DNA of 56,122 nucleotides from Bacteroidota bacterium (GCA_022571715.1 JACZXH010000011.1:1-56122); one strand, 5' to 3'. Counted from the first letter of the stretch, positions 26,117 through 35,592 are shown. Program-made: numbers and translations. Notes: generated by a model not told the origin, from the letters alone.

Positions 26117-27106
26117 TTATCTGATATAGTCCTTAAATTTGTGGTGCTCTGTTTTATGAAGTTCTTCCTCCGGTAAGGATTTAAAATACATAAATGTAAT
26201 CTCAAGCCCTTCTTTCCGCGCTACCTTGGGTTCCCAATCCAGAATTTCTTTAGCTCTTGTAGTATCAGGCTTGCGCTGCGTAGGATCATCTTCAGGAAGC
26301 GGTTTAAAAACCACTTTTTGTTTGGTACCCGTCAGTTTGATAATCTCTTCCGCAAATTCCTTAATCGTGATTTCATCCGGATTACCTATGTTTACCGGAT
26401 AGGTATAATTGCTGAATAATAAACTGACAATGCCATCGATCAGATCGTCAATGTAACAGAAAGACCTTGTCTGGCTTCCGTCACCAAAAATTGTCAGATC
26501 TTCACCCCGCAGGGCTTGTCCGATAAAAGTCGGAAGAACCCGGCCATCGTTCAATCTCATTTTGGGACCGTAGGTATTGAATATTCTTACAATGCGTGTA
26601 TCAATGCCATGAAAGGTATGATAGGCCATGGTAATAGCTTCCTGAAACCGTTTGGCTTCATCATAGACACCCCTTGGTCCGATGGGATTTACATTCCCAT
26701 AATAATCTTCGGTCTGGGGGTGAACCTTTGGATCGCCATATACTTCAGATGTGCTAGCTACCAGTATGCGGGCTTTCTTTGACCTGGCCAGTCCCAGCAG
26801 GTTGTGGGTGCCCAGCGAACCCACTTTTAAAGTTTGTATAGGAATTTTCAGGTAATCTATCGGGCTGGCCGGGGAGGCAAAATGCAGAATATAATCCAGG
26901 TGGCCGGGCACGTACACGAAACTGGAAACATCATGATGAAAAAATTCAAAATTTTTTTCTTTGAAAAGGTGTTCAATGTTTTTCAAATCACCGGTTATCA
27001 GGTTATCCATAGCAATAACCTGATAGCCCTTAGACATAAACCGGTCGCAAAGATGTGATCCGATAAACCCTGCCCCTCCGGTAATAAGAATTTTTTTATT
27101 CTTCAT
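26117..27106 (-). CDS. UDP-glucuronate decarboxylase (UDP-xylose synthase)
   Basis: 329 residues from the ATG at 27106 ([17 protein letters not shown]); the open frame runs 13 codons further but into ugd. NAD-binding [11 protein letters not shown] is at the N-terminus. Family marks are [20 protein letters not shown] near 62-80, the catalytic [14 protein letters not shown] near 115 and [10 protein letters not shown] with Tyr and Lys near 145, and [10 protein letters not shown] near 170. It decarboxylates UDP-glucuronate, the product of the upstream ugd, to UDP-xylose. It overlaps the end of ugd by 11 bp. Confidence 0.94.
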   Translation of the reverse strand: MKNKKILITGGAGFIGSHLCDRFMSKGYQVIAMDNLITGDLKNIEHLFKEKNFEFFHHDVSSFVYVPGHLDYILHFASPASPIDYLKIPIQTLKVGSLGTHNLLGLARSKKARILVASTSEVYGDPKVHPQTEDYYGNVNPIGPRGVYDEAKRFQEAITMAYHTFHGIDTRIVRIFNTYGPKMRLNDGRVLPTFIGQALRGEDLTIFGDGSQTRSFCYIDDLIDGIVSLLFSNYTYPVNIGNPDEITIKEFAEEIIKLTGTKQKVVFKPLPEDDPTQRKPDTTRAKEILDWEPKVARKEGLEITFMYFKSLPEEELHKTEHHKFKDYIR

Positions 27107-28412
27107 GAATATATTCTCTTCCGATACTAAAATAAGTGAAACCATGATTTTTCATGGTATCTGTCGCATAAAGGTTTCTTCCGTCAAATACAACTTTATG
27201 GTTCATCAGGTTGGCCATTTTATCAAAATCAGGCGACCTGAAAACCGGCCATTCGGTCACGATAAGTAAGGCGTCGGCATTTTTCAACGCTTCATATTCA
27301 TCCTTACAAAAAATAATTTTATCACCAAATATCTTTTTAACATGTTCCATCGCCTCAGGATCATATGCTCGAACAGAAGCCCCGGCTTCAAGCAGTAGGC
27401 GAATGTTATCCAAAGAAGGCGCTTCCCTGACGTCATCTGTAGAGGGTTTAAATGCAAGGCCCCACAGTGCGATGATTTTACCCTCTAAACTATCGCTGAA
27501 ATAATCATTCATCAGGGGGATCAGCTTTGTTTTCTGGCTGGAATTTACCTGCATGACGGCATTCAGGATCTTAAAGTCATAATCTACCTCAACTGAAGAA
27601 TTTGCCAATGCACGCACATCTTTAGGGAAACAGCTACCTCCATAACCAATTCCCGCGAATAAGAATCTTTTACCAATACGATCATCCGTTCCTATACCTT
27701 TTCTAACAGCATCGACGTTTGCTCCCAGTTTCTCACACAAATTGGCAATTTCATTCATGAAAGTGATTTTAGTTGCAAGAAATGCATTAGCTGCATATTT
27801 TGTTAATTCTGCCGATCTTTCATCCATAAATAAAATCGGGTTTCCCTGCCTTACAAGCGGCGTAAATAACTCATTCATTATTTTCTGTGCTTTTTCAGAC
27901 GTTGTCCCTACTACAACCCTGTCAGGTTTCATAAAATCCTCAACGGCCACACCTTCACGTAAGAACTCAGGATTCGAAACTATATCAAATTCCACGTCTG
28001 TTCCGGCAGCAATTCTGTCACGTACTTTCTTGTATGTTCCTACCGGAACGGTACTTTTATCTACAATCACCGTATAGTTTTTCAACAATGGGCCGAGTTT
28101 GTCAGCAACGCGGAGTATAAACGTAAGATCCACTGATCCGTTTTCATCCGGGGGGGTAGGCAATGCTAAAAATATGATCTCAGCCCCGTCAACTCCTTCT
28201 TCAAGACTTGTTGTGAATGATAATCTTCCTTGACGTACGTTACGTTCAAATAAAATTTCAAGACCTGGTTCATAGATTGGGATATTGCCGTTTTGAAGAC
28301 TTTCAATTTTTTTCTCATCGATATCAACGCACATTATATGATTGCCTGTTTCTGCCAGGCATGTACCAGTTACAAGTCCTACATAACCTGTTCCAACAAC
28401 TGTTATATTCAT
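27096..28412 (-). CDS. ugd: UDP-glucose 6-dehydrogenase
   Basis: 438 residues. The N-terminal Rossmann motif is [15 protein letters not shown] at residues 7-21. The catalytic Cys lies in [14 protein letters not shown] near residue 260, and the central helix has the [17 protein letters not shown] pattern. The C-terminal UDP-binding domain has [18 protein letters not shown] near 320. It oxidises UDP-glucose to UDP-glucuronate. It is the first gene of the five-gene nucleotide-sugar operon and has a -7 element at 28448-28455. Confidence 0.97.
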   Translation of the reverse strand: MNITVVGTGYVGLVTGTCLAETGNHIMCVDIDEKKIESLQNGNIPIYEPGLEILFERNVRQGRLSFTTSLEEGVDGAEIIFLALPTPPDENGSVDLTFILRVADKLGPLLKNYTVIVDKSTVPVGTYKKVRDRIAAGTDVEFDIVSNPEFLREGVAVEDFMKPDRVVVGTTSEKAQKIMNELFTPLVRQGNPILFMDERSAELTKYAANAFLATKITFMNEIANLCEKLGANVDAVRKGIGTDDRIGKRFLFAGIGYGGSCFPKDVRALANSSVEVDYDFKILNAVMQVNSSQKTKLIPLMNDYFSDSLEGKIIALWGLAFKPSTDDVREAPSLDNIRLLLEAGASVRAYDPEAMEHVKKIFGDKIIFCKDEYEALKNADALLIVTEWPVFRSPDFDKMANLMNHKVVFDGRNLYATDTMKNHGFTYFSIGREYIHEE

Positions 28413-28447
28413 TTGAAATTAATTCACCGGTTATTCTAAAAACATCG

Positions 28448-28455
28448 CAAATTTA
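28448..28455 (-). promoter_or_regulatory. -7 promoter element of the ugd operon
   Basis: The minus strand reads TAAATTTG, a perfect TAnnTTTG match, ending 35 nt before the ugd ATG. No convincing -33 box was seen. Confidence 0.45.
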
Positions 28456-28593
28456 TTCTGAAAACTTTGTATTTCCATCTTTTCAATGAAATGTTGAATT
28501 TGGCAAATGCACCGGACGGGTTGGTATCAGGTGAGGTATTCCTTAATTTAGCGATTTATCTACATCTAAATGTCTTAAATAGCTGGAAATAAG

Positions 28594-29739
28594 GTGAGTA
28601 AGGAAGCTACAGTAATTGAAAACAATGCAATGATTAAGGATATGATCCGTGATTTTGCCGAAAAGGAAATACGGCCGTTTATGAGAGCGTGGGATGATAG
28701 CCAGGAATTTCCTGTTCCATTATTCCGAAAGATGGGTGCGTTGGGGTTAATGGGCGTTTTCGTTCCGGAAGAATATGGCGGTTCCGGTTTTGGATATCAG
28801 GAATACGTCACTGTGATTTCAGAGATTGCCAGGGTGGATGGATCCATCGGTTTGTCAGTAGCGGCGCATAATTCGCTTTGTACCGGGCATTTACTTCAAT
28901 TTGGAAATGAAGCTCAAAAGAAGGAATGGCTTCCGAAGTTAGCATCGGGAGAATGGATTGGTGCATGGGGGCTCACTGAGCCCAATACTGGTTCGGATGC
29001 AGCCAGAATGAATACAGTAGCAGTGAAGGATGGAGATTATTATTTGATCAACGGTTCCAAAAACTTTATTACACATGGAAAATCCGGAGATATATCTGTT
29101 GTAATTGTTAGAACAGGTGAGAAGGGAGATTCAAAGGGGATGACTGCATTTGGTATTGTAAAAGGCACACCTGGTTTTTCATCGGGGAGAAAAGAAGATA
29201 AACTTGGAATGAGAGCTTCTGAAACTACCGAGCTAATATTTGAAGATTGCAAGGTGCATAAGGACAATATGATCGGAGCAGAAGGACAGGGGTTTATACA
29301 GTCTCTTAAAGTACTGGATGGCGGCCGCATTTCCATTGCTGCGCTTGGTCTGGGAATCGCCAGGGGCGCCCTGGAGGCATCCATAAAATACGCCGGGCAA
29401 AGGCATCAATTCGGGAAACCTATAGCCAGTTTTCAGGGTATCTCATTTAAGCTTGCTGAGATGGCAACAAAAATCGATGCTGCTGAACTTCTTACCTGCC
29501 GGGCTGCCGAACTCAAGGATAATCATCAACCTGTTACGAAAGAATCGGCTATGGCAAAATACTATGCTTCCGAAATTGCTGTTGAGGTTTCTACCGAAGC
29601 CGTTCAGATTTTCGGAGGCTACGGATATACCAAAGACTATCCTGTTGAAAAGTTTTACCGCGATTCCAAGTTGTGCACGATAGGTGAAGGCACAACTGAA
29701 ATTCAAAAAATAGTGATATCCAGATCTATTCTTGCCTGA
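28594..29739 (+). CDS. Acyl-CoA dehydrogenase
   Basis: 381 residues from a GTG start. The FAD-binding signatures are WGLTEPNTGSDAARM near residue 127 and the GAEGQGFIQSLKVLDGGRI stretch near 228-246. The C-terminal motif IFGGYGYTKDYPVEKFYRD is followed by GEGTTEIQ, where Glu is the expected catalytic base of the short/medium-chain type. It catalyses the first oxidation step on an acyl-CoA, passing electrons to ETF. The chain-length preference cannot be read. It is a clear paralogue of the gene at 37754-38893 and stands alone. Confidence 0.94.
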   Translation: MSKEATVIENNAMIKDMIRDFAEKEIRPFMRAWDDSQEFPVPLFRKMGALGLMGVFVPEEYGGSGFGYQEYVTVISEIARVDGSIGLSVAAHNSLCTGHLLQFGNEAQKKEWLPKLASGEWIGAWGLTEPNTGSDAARMNTVAVKDGDYYLINGSKNFITHGKSGDISVVIVRTGEKGDSKGMTAFGIVKGTPGFSSGRKEDKLGMRASETTELIFEDCKVHKDNMIGAEGQGFIQSLKVLDGGRISIAALGLGIARGALEASIKYAGQRHQFGKPIASFQGISFKLAEMATKIDAAELLTCRAAELKDNHQPVTKESAMAKYYASEIAVEVSTEAVQIFGGYGYTKDYPVEKFYRDSKLCTIGEGTTEIQKIVISRSILA

Positions 29740-29783
29740 ATTGTAACGAAGAGACGGATATTAGCAAATTTCATTACGATAAG

Positions 29784-29815
29784 GTTGATGATAATTTATT
29801 AATAGGCTAACTTTG
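29784..29815 (+). promoter_or_regulatory. Predicted promoter of rpsU
   Basis: GTTG (29784-29787), a 20 bp spacer and TAACTTTG (29808-29815), the latter a perfect -7 box. The predicted start near 29819 leaves a leader of about 21 nt to the rpsU ATG. Confidence 0.55.
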
Positions 29816-29839
29816 CAGCCCTGAAAATAATATTAAAAT

Positions 29840-30034
29840 ATGATTGTTATAAATGTAAAGGAGAACGAATCCATAGACAGGGCTCTAAAGAGATTTAAGA
29901 AAAAGTTTGAGCGCACTGGGGTGCTGAAGGAACTCAGAGCCCGTACTTTTTATGAAAAACCCTCAATAAAAAACCGGATTATGAAACTTAAAGCTGCATA
30001 CAGGCAAAAAATGTATGCACATGAGAATTATTAG
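29840..30034 (+). CDS. rpsU: 30S ribosomal protein S21
   Basis: 64 residues, basic. The S21 signature is clear: [20 protein letters not shown] at residues 8-27, then a basic tail with [20 protein letters not shown]21 sits near the anti-Shine-Dalgarno end of 16S rRNA; in Bacteroidota it helps hide that sequence, which fits the weak SD motifs in this window. It is followed by xerC and hpf, the conserved order in this phylum. Confidence 0.96.
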   Translation: MIVINVKENESIDRALKRFKKKFERTGVLKELRARTFYEKPSIKNRIMKLKAAYRQKMYAHENY

Positions 30035-30071
30035 TATCTGGTTTTTTTTCTCCTTAAAATTTATTAAGTTA

Positions 30072-30096
30072 GTATTACAATTGTTTTTTGTAATAC
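30072..30096 (+). promoter_or_regulatory. Inverted repeat between rpsU and xerC
   Basis: GTATTACAA (30072-30080) and TTGTAATAC (30088-30096) are perfect 9 bp arms around a T-rich 7 nt loop. The repeat ends 8 nt before the xerC ATG, so in RNA it would fold over the ribosome-loading zone; as DNA it could be an operator. Confidence 0.45.
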
Positions 30097-30104
30097 GAGC
30101 TTAA

Positions 30105-30995
30105 ATGTTAGCTTCTTTCCTAAAATATCTTCAGTATGAGCGACGGTACAGTTCTCATACAGTTGATTCCTATCAAAATGATCTCACACAGTTTAGCGCG
30201 TTTCTAACACAGATAAAGCCGGAGAGTGAGATTGAATTAATAGATGTAACGCATAACGAGATAAGAAGCTGGATAATTTCACTGATGCAAGATGGACTGG
30301 ATCCTCGATCGGTGAACCGGAAAATGGCAGCGCTTCGCACCTATTTCAAATTCCTGATAAAGCGAGATGTAATAACGGAAGACCCCACTGTGAGGTTATT
30401 TGCTCTGAAAACATCGAAGAAACTGCCATCCATTGTTAAGGAAAATGAGATTGCAGGTCTTCTCAGTCAGTTTGATTCGGATGATACGTTTATCGGGATG
30501 CGTGACAAGCTCATTCTGGAGCTTTTATATGGTACAGGTATCAGACTTTCGGAGCTTATACACCTTAAAAAGTCAGATATCAATCTGAAGGAAGGATTAA
30601 TTAAGGTACTGGGGAAGCGCAACAAAGAGCGAATTATTCCTCTACCGGCAGAACTAATATTGGTGATTGACGATTATACTACAAGTAGGGAAAAAGCGTT
30701 AGGAGAATATACCGGTGATGATTTTCTGGTGGTTACAGACAAAGGGCGTAAAACATATCCGATGTACATTTATAGAATAGTAAATAGGTTTCTTGGATTA
30801 TTTACAACTACGGATAAGAAAAGCCCCCATGTATTGCGACATACTTATGCAACCCATTTATTGAACAAGGGTGCTGATCTTAATGCTATAAAAGAATTGC
30901 TGGGTCACTCCAGCCTTGCATCAACACAGGTATATACACATAATACCATTGAAAAGCTGAAAGCAGTATTTGATCAGGCACACCCGAAAGCATAA
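30105..30995 (+). CDS. xerC: Tyrosine recombinase XerC/XerD
   Basis: 296 residues. The N-terminal SAM-like core-binding domain (YLQYERRYSSHTVDSYQNDL) is followed by the catalytic domain. Catalytic residues can be placed: Arg in GTGIRLSEL near residue 148, Lys near 172 (KVLGKRNKER), HVLRHTYATHLL near 245, His in LLGHSSLASTQVYTH near 268 and the Tyr nucleophile at the end of that motif. It resolves chromosome dimers at dif with its partner. The position between rpsU and hpf marks it as the housekeeping enzyme, not an integrase of a mobile element. XerC versus XerD cannot be settled here. Confidence 0.92.
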   Translation: MLASFLKYLQYERRYSSHTVDSYQNDLTQFSAFLTQIKPESEIELIDVTHNEIRSWIISLMQDGLDPRSVNRKMAALRTYFKFLIKRDVITEDPTVRLFALKTSKKLPSIVKENEIAGLLSQFDSDDTFIGMRDKLILELLYGTGIRLSELIHLKKSDINLKEGLIKVLGKRNKERIIPLPAELILVIDDYTTSREKALGEYTGDDFLVVTDKGRKTYPMYIYRIVNRFLGLFTTTDKKSPHVLRHTYATHLLNKGADLNAIKELLGHSSLASTQVYTHNTIEKLKAVFDQAHPKA

Positions 30996-31030
30996 CTAAA
31001 TATATTGTTTAACTTAAATTGTTAGGACGT

Positions 31031-31327
31031 ATGAAATTACAAGTGCATTCACTGAAGTTTGATGCTGGCAAAAAATTGTTAGGCTTTATTGATAAGAAAG
31101 TGTGCAAACTGGACATGTATTACGACCGTGTTGTAGATGGAGAGGTGTACCTGAAAATCAATAATAAAGGAACGAAGAATAAAACCGTTGAGATTAAGCT
31201 TAACATTCCAGGTTCTCAGTTATTTGCAAAGGAGCAGTCAAACTCATTTGAAGAAGCGATCAATACGGCAGTGGATGCCCTCCGTAGGCAACTTACAAAA
31301 CGTAAAGAAAAACTAAAAGTTCATTAA
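31031..31327 (+). CDS. hpf: Ribosome hibernation-promoting factor (HPF/RaiA family)
   Basis: 98 residues from the ATG at 31031 (MKLQVHSLKFDAGKKLL); a TTG 4 codons upstream is less likely. The short-form HPF fold is visible, with KLDMYYDRVVDGEVYLKI and the C-terminal helix SFEEAINTAVDALRRQLTKRKEKL. The factor binds the 30S decoding region and holds ribosomes inactive. It ends 33 bp before a bidirectional terminator and follows xerC by 35 bp. Confidence 0.93.
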   Translation: MKLQVHSLKFDAGKKLLGFIDKKVCKLDMYYDRVVDGEVYLKINNKGTKNKTVEIKLNIPGSQLFAKEQSNSFEEAINTAVDALRRQLTKRKEKLKVH

Positions 31328-31360
31328 CATACTCGTCATTTTACAAAGTAGCGGTATTTA

Positions 31361-31393
31361 AAAAATGCTCTCAAATTTTCTGAGAGCATTTTT
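31361..31393. terminator. Bidirectional intrinsic terminator
   Basis: Arms of 13 nt, ending in GCTCTCA (to 31373) and starting TGAGAGC (from 31381), surround a 7 nt loop. The outer parts are A-rich on the left and T-rich on the right, so the hairpin works on either strand. It serves hpf from the left and the zinc-ribbon membrane gene from the right. Confidence 0.85.
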
Positions 31394-31416
31394 TTATACT
31401 TGTATTTAGTAAAATT

Positions 31417-32166
31417 TTAAGCTGTCTTTGTCCGGAGCCGGTGTGTAACCACAACTTTACGTTCTTTATGTCCACAATAAGAGCATGCAAGAAATTCTTC
31501 AAGTTCTCCTTCTTCATCCACGGTCGGCGATCTAAGAATTTGATCTTCAATAACACGTAATGTTCTGTAACCGCAGGAAGGGCATTCCACAGCAAGCGAC
31601 GTTCCGTCATATTTTTCAATTTTTGTATAGCCGGTTTCCTCATCAAACCAGACATCAAAGTCAACCGAAGCACGGGCCTCCTCTTCAATCATTTCATCGG
31701 TCATGTGCTTGTCTTCCTCTTCTTCACTTAGCAGTTTCATTTTGTTACCGTTGTTGGGGTTGACCCTTATCTTGTGACGAAGCTGATTCAATCGTCTATT
31801 TACTTTGAAAGGATAATAAACCTTGATAAGACTATTGAATATCAATGCAAAAATGGTGGTAAAACTTGCCGTGATGAAAAGCCGTACAATGAAATGCATA
31901 ACTTCCTCCTGTACATAGGTGTTAGCCACGGTATTAAGATATAAGCCACCGGCTATTGTAAGGTTTAGCATGGAATACCAAAACATATTGATTTCATTAT
32001 TGTTGATAAAATCATGTTTTCTTTTAGGATCACTTATAGCCAACAATCTGACCAGATAGTATAGCGATAAAATGGCAGCGATTCCTACAAAAACGAGCGC
32101 AATAATATTTATCCAACCATTCCATGTATCTAAAAAACTAACATATTTAGGATCTAATTCTTCCAT
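31417..32166 (-). CDS. Membrane protein with C-terminal zinc ribbon
   Basis: 249 residues. Three hydrophobic spans lie at about residues 15-40, 60-82 and 88-115. A charged linker (LLSEEEEDKHMTDEMIEEEA) follows. The C-terminal cytosolic part has two Cys pairs, CPSC near 195 and CSYC near 228, spaced like a zinc ribbon. I do not recognise a named family; the zinc ribbon may bind RNA or protein. The gene is convergent with hpf across the shared terminator. Confidence 0.8.
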   Translation of the reverse strand: MEELDPKYVSFLDTWNGWINIIALVFVGIAAILSLYYLVRLLAISDPKRKHDFINNNEINMFWYSMLNLTIAGGLYLNTVANTYVQEEVMHFIVRLFITASFTTIFALIFNSLIKVYYPFKVNRRLNQLRHKIRVNPNNGNKMKLLSEEEEDKHMTDEMIEEEARASVDFDVWFDEETGYTKIEKYDGTSLAVECPSCGYRTLRVIEDQILRSPTVDEEGELEEFLACSYCGHKERKVVVTHRLRTKTA

Positions 32167-32344
32167 TGTGATAAATTAAAAATTAATTATGAACTAATTC
32201 AGCTTTAAATTAATATAATTATTCTTTATGAATCAAAAAATCGCCCAATAATTCAATTGTTATATTTCTAAAAATAATTTTAAACCCGCTGCATAAAAGC
32301 TTTATATTTTCTTAAATCAGTGAAAATTATGATAATTTATGCAA

Positions 32345-33103
32345 TTACATATTTTCATAGCTAATAATGAAACAATCGGGATATCTTTTTGTAAGCTTTT
32401 TCTTTATCTGTTCTGCCTTTTGCCAGCTTTTCTCCCTACCCACGATTATTTTATAAAATTTTTCAGTATCGATAATGCTGACCTTTACGGTAACTTTTTT
32501 CCGGTACGAATTCTTCAGGTTCTCGGCTAACCTTACAAGGTTCACCATCTCCCTGTAACTTCCGATCTGCACCCCGAAGCCTTTAGGATTTATACGCTGA
32601 ATATTAAAATCATAGTATTCTTTTTCACTCACAATATCACCGGCAGGTACTCCCTGGCTTGTATTGTACCGGTTTCCTTTGCCATCACCTGGGTTCAGTA
32701 TCGCAATCCTAACCTCTACAAGCCCCTTGTTGATGAAGCCCAATTGCTCGGCTGCCGATTTTGACAAATCGATGATCCGGTTGGCAACATATGGCCCACG
32801 ATCATTAATTTTCACTTCCACGGTCTTTTGGTTTTCCAGATTTGTAACCTTTATTATGGTGCCGAATGGCAGTGTTTTGTGGGCTGCAGTTAGTCGGGAG
32901 TGCTTATATTTTTCTCCGCTTGCCGTAAGCCTGCCTTCAAATTTATCAGCATAAAATGAGGCAATACCTTCTTGAGTATAGGACTGCGCCAACGTAATGG
33001 CGGTGGCGAAAGTGGCTAAAAAAGAAATAAATATTGCTATTTTTTGAATTCTGGATAAGTTCAAATTACAAGTTTTATTTATCTGAAGAAGGTGCTTCAA
33101 CAT
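32345..33103 (-). CDS. RlpA-like septal ring lytic transglycosylase with SPOR domain
   Basis: 252 residues from the ATG at 33103 (MLKHLLQINK); the open frame runs 14 codons further without similarity. A signal or anchor covers about residues 20-42. The double-psi beta-barrel domain has GIASFYADKFEGRLTASGE, the AAHKTLPFGTIIKVT strand and NDRGPYVANRIIDLS, which holds the catalytic Asp region. A SPOR domain fills the last 75 residues (GFGVQIGSYREMVNLVRLA), which binds denuded glycan strands at the septum. It is divergent from guaB. Confidence 0.92.
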   Translation of the reverse strand: MLKHLLQINKTCNLNLSRIQKIAIFISFLATFATAITLAQSYTQEGIASFYADKFEGRLTASGEKYKHSRLTAAHKTLPFGTIIKVTNLENQKTVEVKINDRGPYVANRIIDLSKSAAEQLGFINKGLVEVRIAILNPGDGKGNRYNTSQGVPAGDIVSEKEYYDFNIQRINPKGFGVQIGSYREMVNLVRLAENLKNSYRKKVTVKVSIIDTEKFYKIIVGREKSWQKAEQIKKKLTKRYPDCFIISYENM

Positions 33104-33274
33104 ATCATATCCTGTCAAAAGATATATTAATATTAAAACTGCCAAACCATGCTAAAACTAAGATAAATCCATCGAATTAACGATTAATGTTTGAATTTTA
33201 TTGCATTGATGCATTTGGATGGCGGCTCAAACCAGATCGATACGGAATTAATTTTAAAAATACGAATTAATTGA

Positions 33275-33305
33275 TTTTATAAATCAGTATATCTGCGTAC
33301 TTTTG
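33275..33305 (+). promoter_or_regulatory. Predicted promoter of guaB
   Basis: TTTT (33275-33278), a spacer of exactly 19 bp and TACTTTTG (33298-33305). The -7 box is perfect and the spacing is the Bacteroidota consensus. The start would be near 33309, leaving about 30 nt of leader. Confidence 0.6.
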
Positions 33306-33338
33306 GCCGGCAAATAATTACACTAACTATTATTTGCT

Positions 33339-34805
33339 ATGTCGTCAGACAATACCATCCTTTATGAAGCACTTACCTACGATGACGTGCTTCTCCTGCC
33401 GGGCTTATCAACCGTACTTCCAAGAAATGCCAATGTTTCTACACCGCTAACCAGAGATATAAATTTGAATATTCCGATTGTATCTGCGGCCATGGATACT
33501 GTAACGGAAGCAGAACTGGCTATATCAATGGCTCTGGAAGGAGGTATAGGGTTTATTCATAAGAATATGACTACCGAAAACCAGGCAAAACAGGTACGGC
33601 AGGTAAAACGAAGCCAGAGTGGTATGATCCTCGACCCCATAACACTGAATGTAAATGCCAAGGTAGGCGATGCCAACCAGATCATGCGTGAATTCAAAAT
33701 CGGAGGAATTCCTATAATAGATGAAGGGGGCAATCTGATTGGAATTTTGACAAACCGTGACCTGCGTTTCATCAGCGACATGAACATGCCGATAAAAGAG
33801 GTGATGACACACGAAAACCTGGTCACGGCGAATGAAGGATGTGGCCTGGACGAGGCAGAAGGTATTTTACAGAAGTACAAAATTGAAAAACTACCTATCA
33901 CCGATAATTCAGGCAAGCTTATCGGCTTGATCACCTACAAAGACATTTTAAAAAACAAAGACAGACCTTTTGCTTGTAAGGATGAATATGGAAGGCTTCG
34001 GGTGGGCGCTGCTGTTGGGATAACCCACGATATACTTCAACGGATTGAGGTATTAATCAAAGCTGGAGTGGATGTGGTAAGTATCGATACGGCGCACGGG
34101 CATAGCAAAGGTGTAATCGATATTTCTGCAGATGTTAAAAAGACGTATCCCGATTTAAGCCTGATTTTAGGAAACATTGCTACGGCTGAGGCAGCAATGG
34201 CCCTTGCTGATATTGGCGCCGATGCGGTGAAAGTGGGTGTGGGCCCTGGTAGTATCTGTACCACACGGGTTATTGCAGGCGTGGGCGTTCCCCAACTTTC
34301 TGCAGTATTAGAAACAGCTAAAGCGCTTGAAGGTACAGACATTCCTGTTATTGCTGACGGGGGTATTCGTTTTTCTGGCGATATAGTAAAAGCCCTGGCC
34401 GGCGGTGCCAGCAGCATCATGATCGGATCGCTCTTTGCCGGTACCGAAGAGGCGCCTGGCGAAGTAATTATTTATGAAGGCCGCAAGTATAAAACTTACA
34501 GAGGCATGGGTTCGCTTGAAGCCATGGAAGATGGCTCCAGGGACAGGTATTTTCAGGATGCTGAAGATGATATCAAAAAACTGGTGCCTGAAGGGATAGT
34601 AGGCCGTGTACCTTACAAAGGCCTGGTTTCTGAGGTCCTGATACAGTTGGTGGGTGGCCTGAAAGCTGGGATGGGATATTGCGGAGCTGCAACAGTCAGC
34701 GATCTGAAAAAGTCCAGATTTATAAAAGTAACCCCTGCCGGTGTTCGCGAAAGCCATCCGCATGATATTCAAATCACGCGCGAAGCACCTAACTATAGTC
34801 CGTAA
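33339..34805 (+). CDS. guaB: Inosine-5'-monophosphate dehydrogenase
   Basis: 488 residues, the typical length. The barrel begins LTYDDVLLLPGLSTVLPRNA; two CBS domains lie at about residues 93-205 inside it. The catalytic Cys is residue 307 in GPGSICTTRV, followed by the active-site flap with GMGSLEAM and Arg-Tyr (SRDRYFQ). It oxidises IMP to XMP, the committing step to GMP. The gene is monocistronic as far as can be seen, with a good promoter; about 420 bp of non-coding DNA follow. Confidence 0.97.
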   Translation: MSSDNTILYEALTYDDVLLLPGLSTVLPRNANVSTPLTRDINLNIPIVSAAMDTVTEAELAISMALEGGIGFIHKNMTTENQAKQVRQVKRSQSGMILDPITLNVNAKVGDANQIMREFKIGGIPIIDEGGNLIGILTNRDLRFISDMNMPIKEVMTHENLVTANEGCGLDEAEGILQKYKIEKLPITDNSGKLIGLITYKDILKNKDRPFACKDEYGRLRVGAAVGITHDILQRIEVLIKAGVDVVSIDTAHGHSKGVIDISADVKKTYPDLSLILGNIATAEAAMALADIGADAVKVGVGPGSICTTRVIAGVGVPQLSAVLETAKALEGTDIPVIADGGIRFSGDIVKALAGGASSIMIGSLFAGTEEAPGEVIIYEGRKYKTYRGMGSLEAMEDGSRDRYFQDAEDDIKKLVPEGIVGRVPYKGLVSEVLIQLVGGLKAGMGYCGAATVSDLKKSRFIKVTPAGVRESHPHDIQITREAPNYSP

Positions 34806-35229
34806 ATACAATTTGGAAAAACAAGGTAAGTATATCAATTATATCAAGCTGTTTCTTATCTGATCAATTTCTCCATATGGCTAATAATCCAACAAATCGG
34901 AGACCTGAATAAGAACCTGGTTGAAGAGAGTATATCCACCTCGGAGCAGAAGTACCGAGACATAAAAACGCATGAAAAAAATATGAAGAAGTTAAATTTT
35001 TTTTCAGCTCTTTATCCGGCGTTACCTTTTTAGCAGCATTCATTATTTCCGAATAGGCCAGAATTTGATTAGTTGAAAATAATAGAGAACAGGTAAGATT
35101 TTATATATCGGATCATCTCAATAAATATTTTCTATAAAAACACAGAAAAACGATAATTATAGTCTGTCAAAGGAACTGATTATCCTTAATTTCCACTAAA
35201 TTTCGTTTCCAAATAAAGTCAGAATAGCC
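34806..35229 (+). other. Intergenic region with a possible gene remnant
   Basis: 424 bp. A start-less open frame of 67 codons (34830-35033) encodes a hydrophobic stretch (YLINFSIWLIIQQI) and a charged helix (EESISTSEQKYRDIKTHEK). In another frame, TTG at 34813 gives a 16-residue head (MEKQGKYINYIKLFLI). Joined by a frameshift these would form a small membrane-anchored coiled-coil protein, so this may be a decayed gene. A near match to a -7 box (TAAATTTC) at 35197-35204 probably serves the next gene. Confidence 0.35.
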
Positions 35230-35592
35230 GTGAGTAAAAGAAAGGGTATTTTATCGTTTTTTAATATTGATTCTATAATTGACAATCTGACGGGTTATAT
35301 TGAAAAGAAAATAGCCCTCCTTAAGATCGAAATAAAAGAGGATCTGGCCATTGCTGGTGCCAAAATTCTGATCATGATAGTGCTGGCATTGTTTATGTTT
35401 ATGGTTATCCTTTTTCTGAGCCTTGGAGCTGGGACCTTACTTAATATGATGCTGGGGAATGATTATCTTGGCTACTTCATAGTTGCAGGATTTTACCTTA
35501 TACTCTTTATGATATTCGGGCTACTGCGCAAAGAGTTAGGAATTGAACAAAAACTTGAAAAAATATTTTTGAAAATTCTGAAAAATGAATGA
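35230..35592 (+). CDS. Phage-holin-like (DUF1469) membrane protein
   Basis: 120 residues from a GTG start. The N-terminal amphipathic part (about residues 10-40) is followed by two membrane spans (about 44-70 and 77-101) and a short basic tail (LRKELGIEQKLEKIFLK). This matches the phage_holin_3_6/DUF1469 superfamily, which despite the name are mostly chromosomal membrane proteins. No phage genes are near. The gene overlaps the following one by 8 bp, so the two are coupled. Confidence 0.78.
   Translation: MSKRKGILSFFNIDSIIDNLTGYIEKKIALLKIEIKEDLAIAGAKILIMIVLALFMFMVILFLSLGAGTLLNMMLGNDYLGYFIVAGFYLILFMIFGLLRKELGIEQKLEKIFLKILKNE

Noticed and set aside
23136-28412. Repeated GGAGFIGSH-type stretches as recent duplications
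   Set aside because: They are the shared NAD-binding motif of rfbB, galE and UDP-xylose synthase, which otherwise differ.
30105-30995. Tyrosine recombinase as a sign of a mobile element
   Set aside because: It lies in the conserved rpsU-xerC-hpf order, and no attachment-site repeats or other mobility genes are near.
35230-35592. Holin-like gene as part of a prophage
   Set aside because: The DUF1469 superfamily is mostly chromosomal; no lysin, capsid, tail or integrase genes are near.
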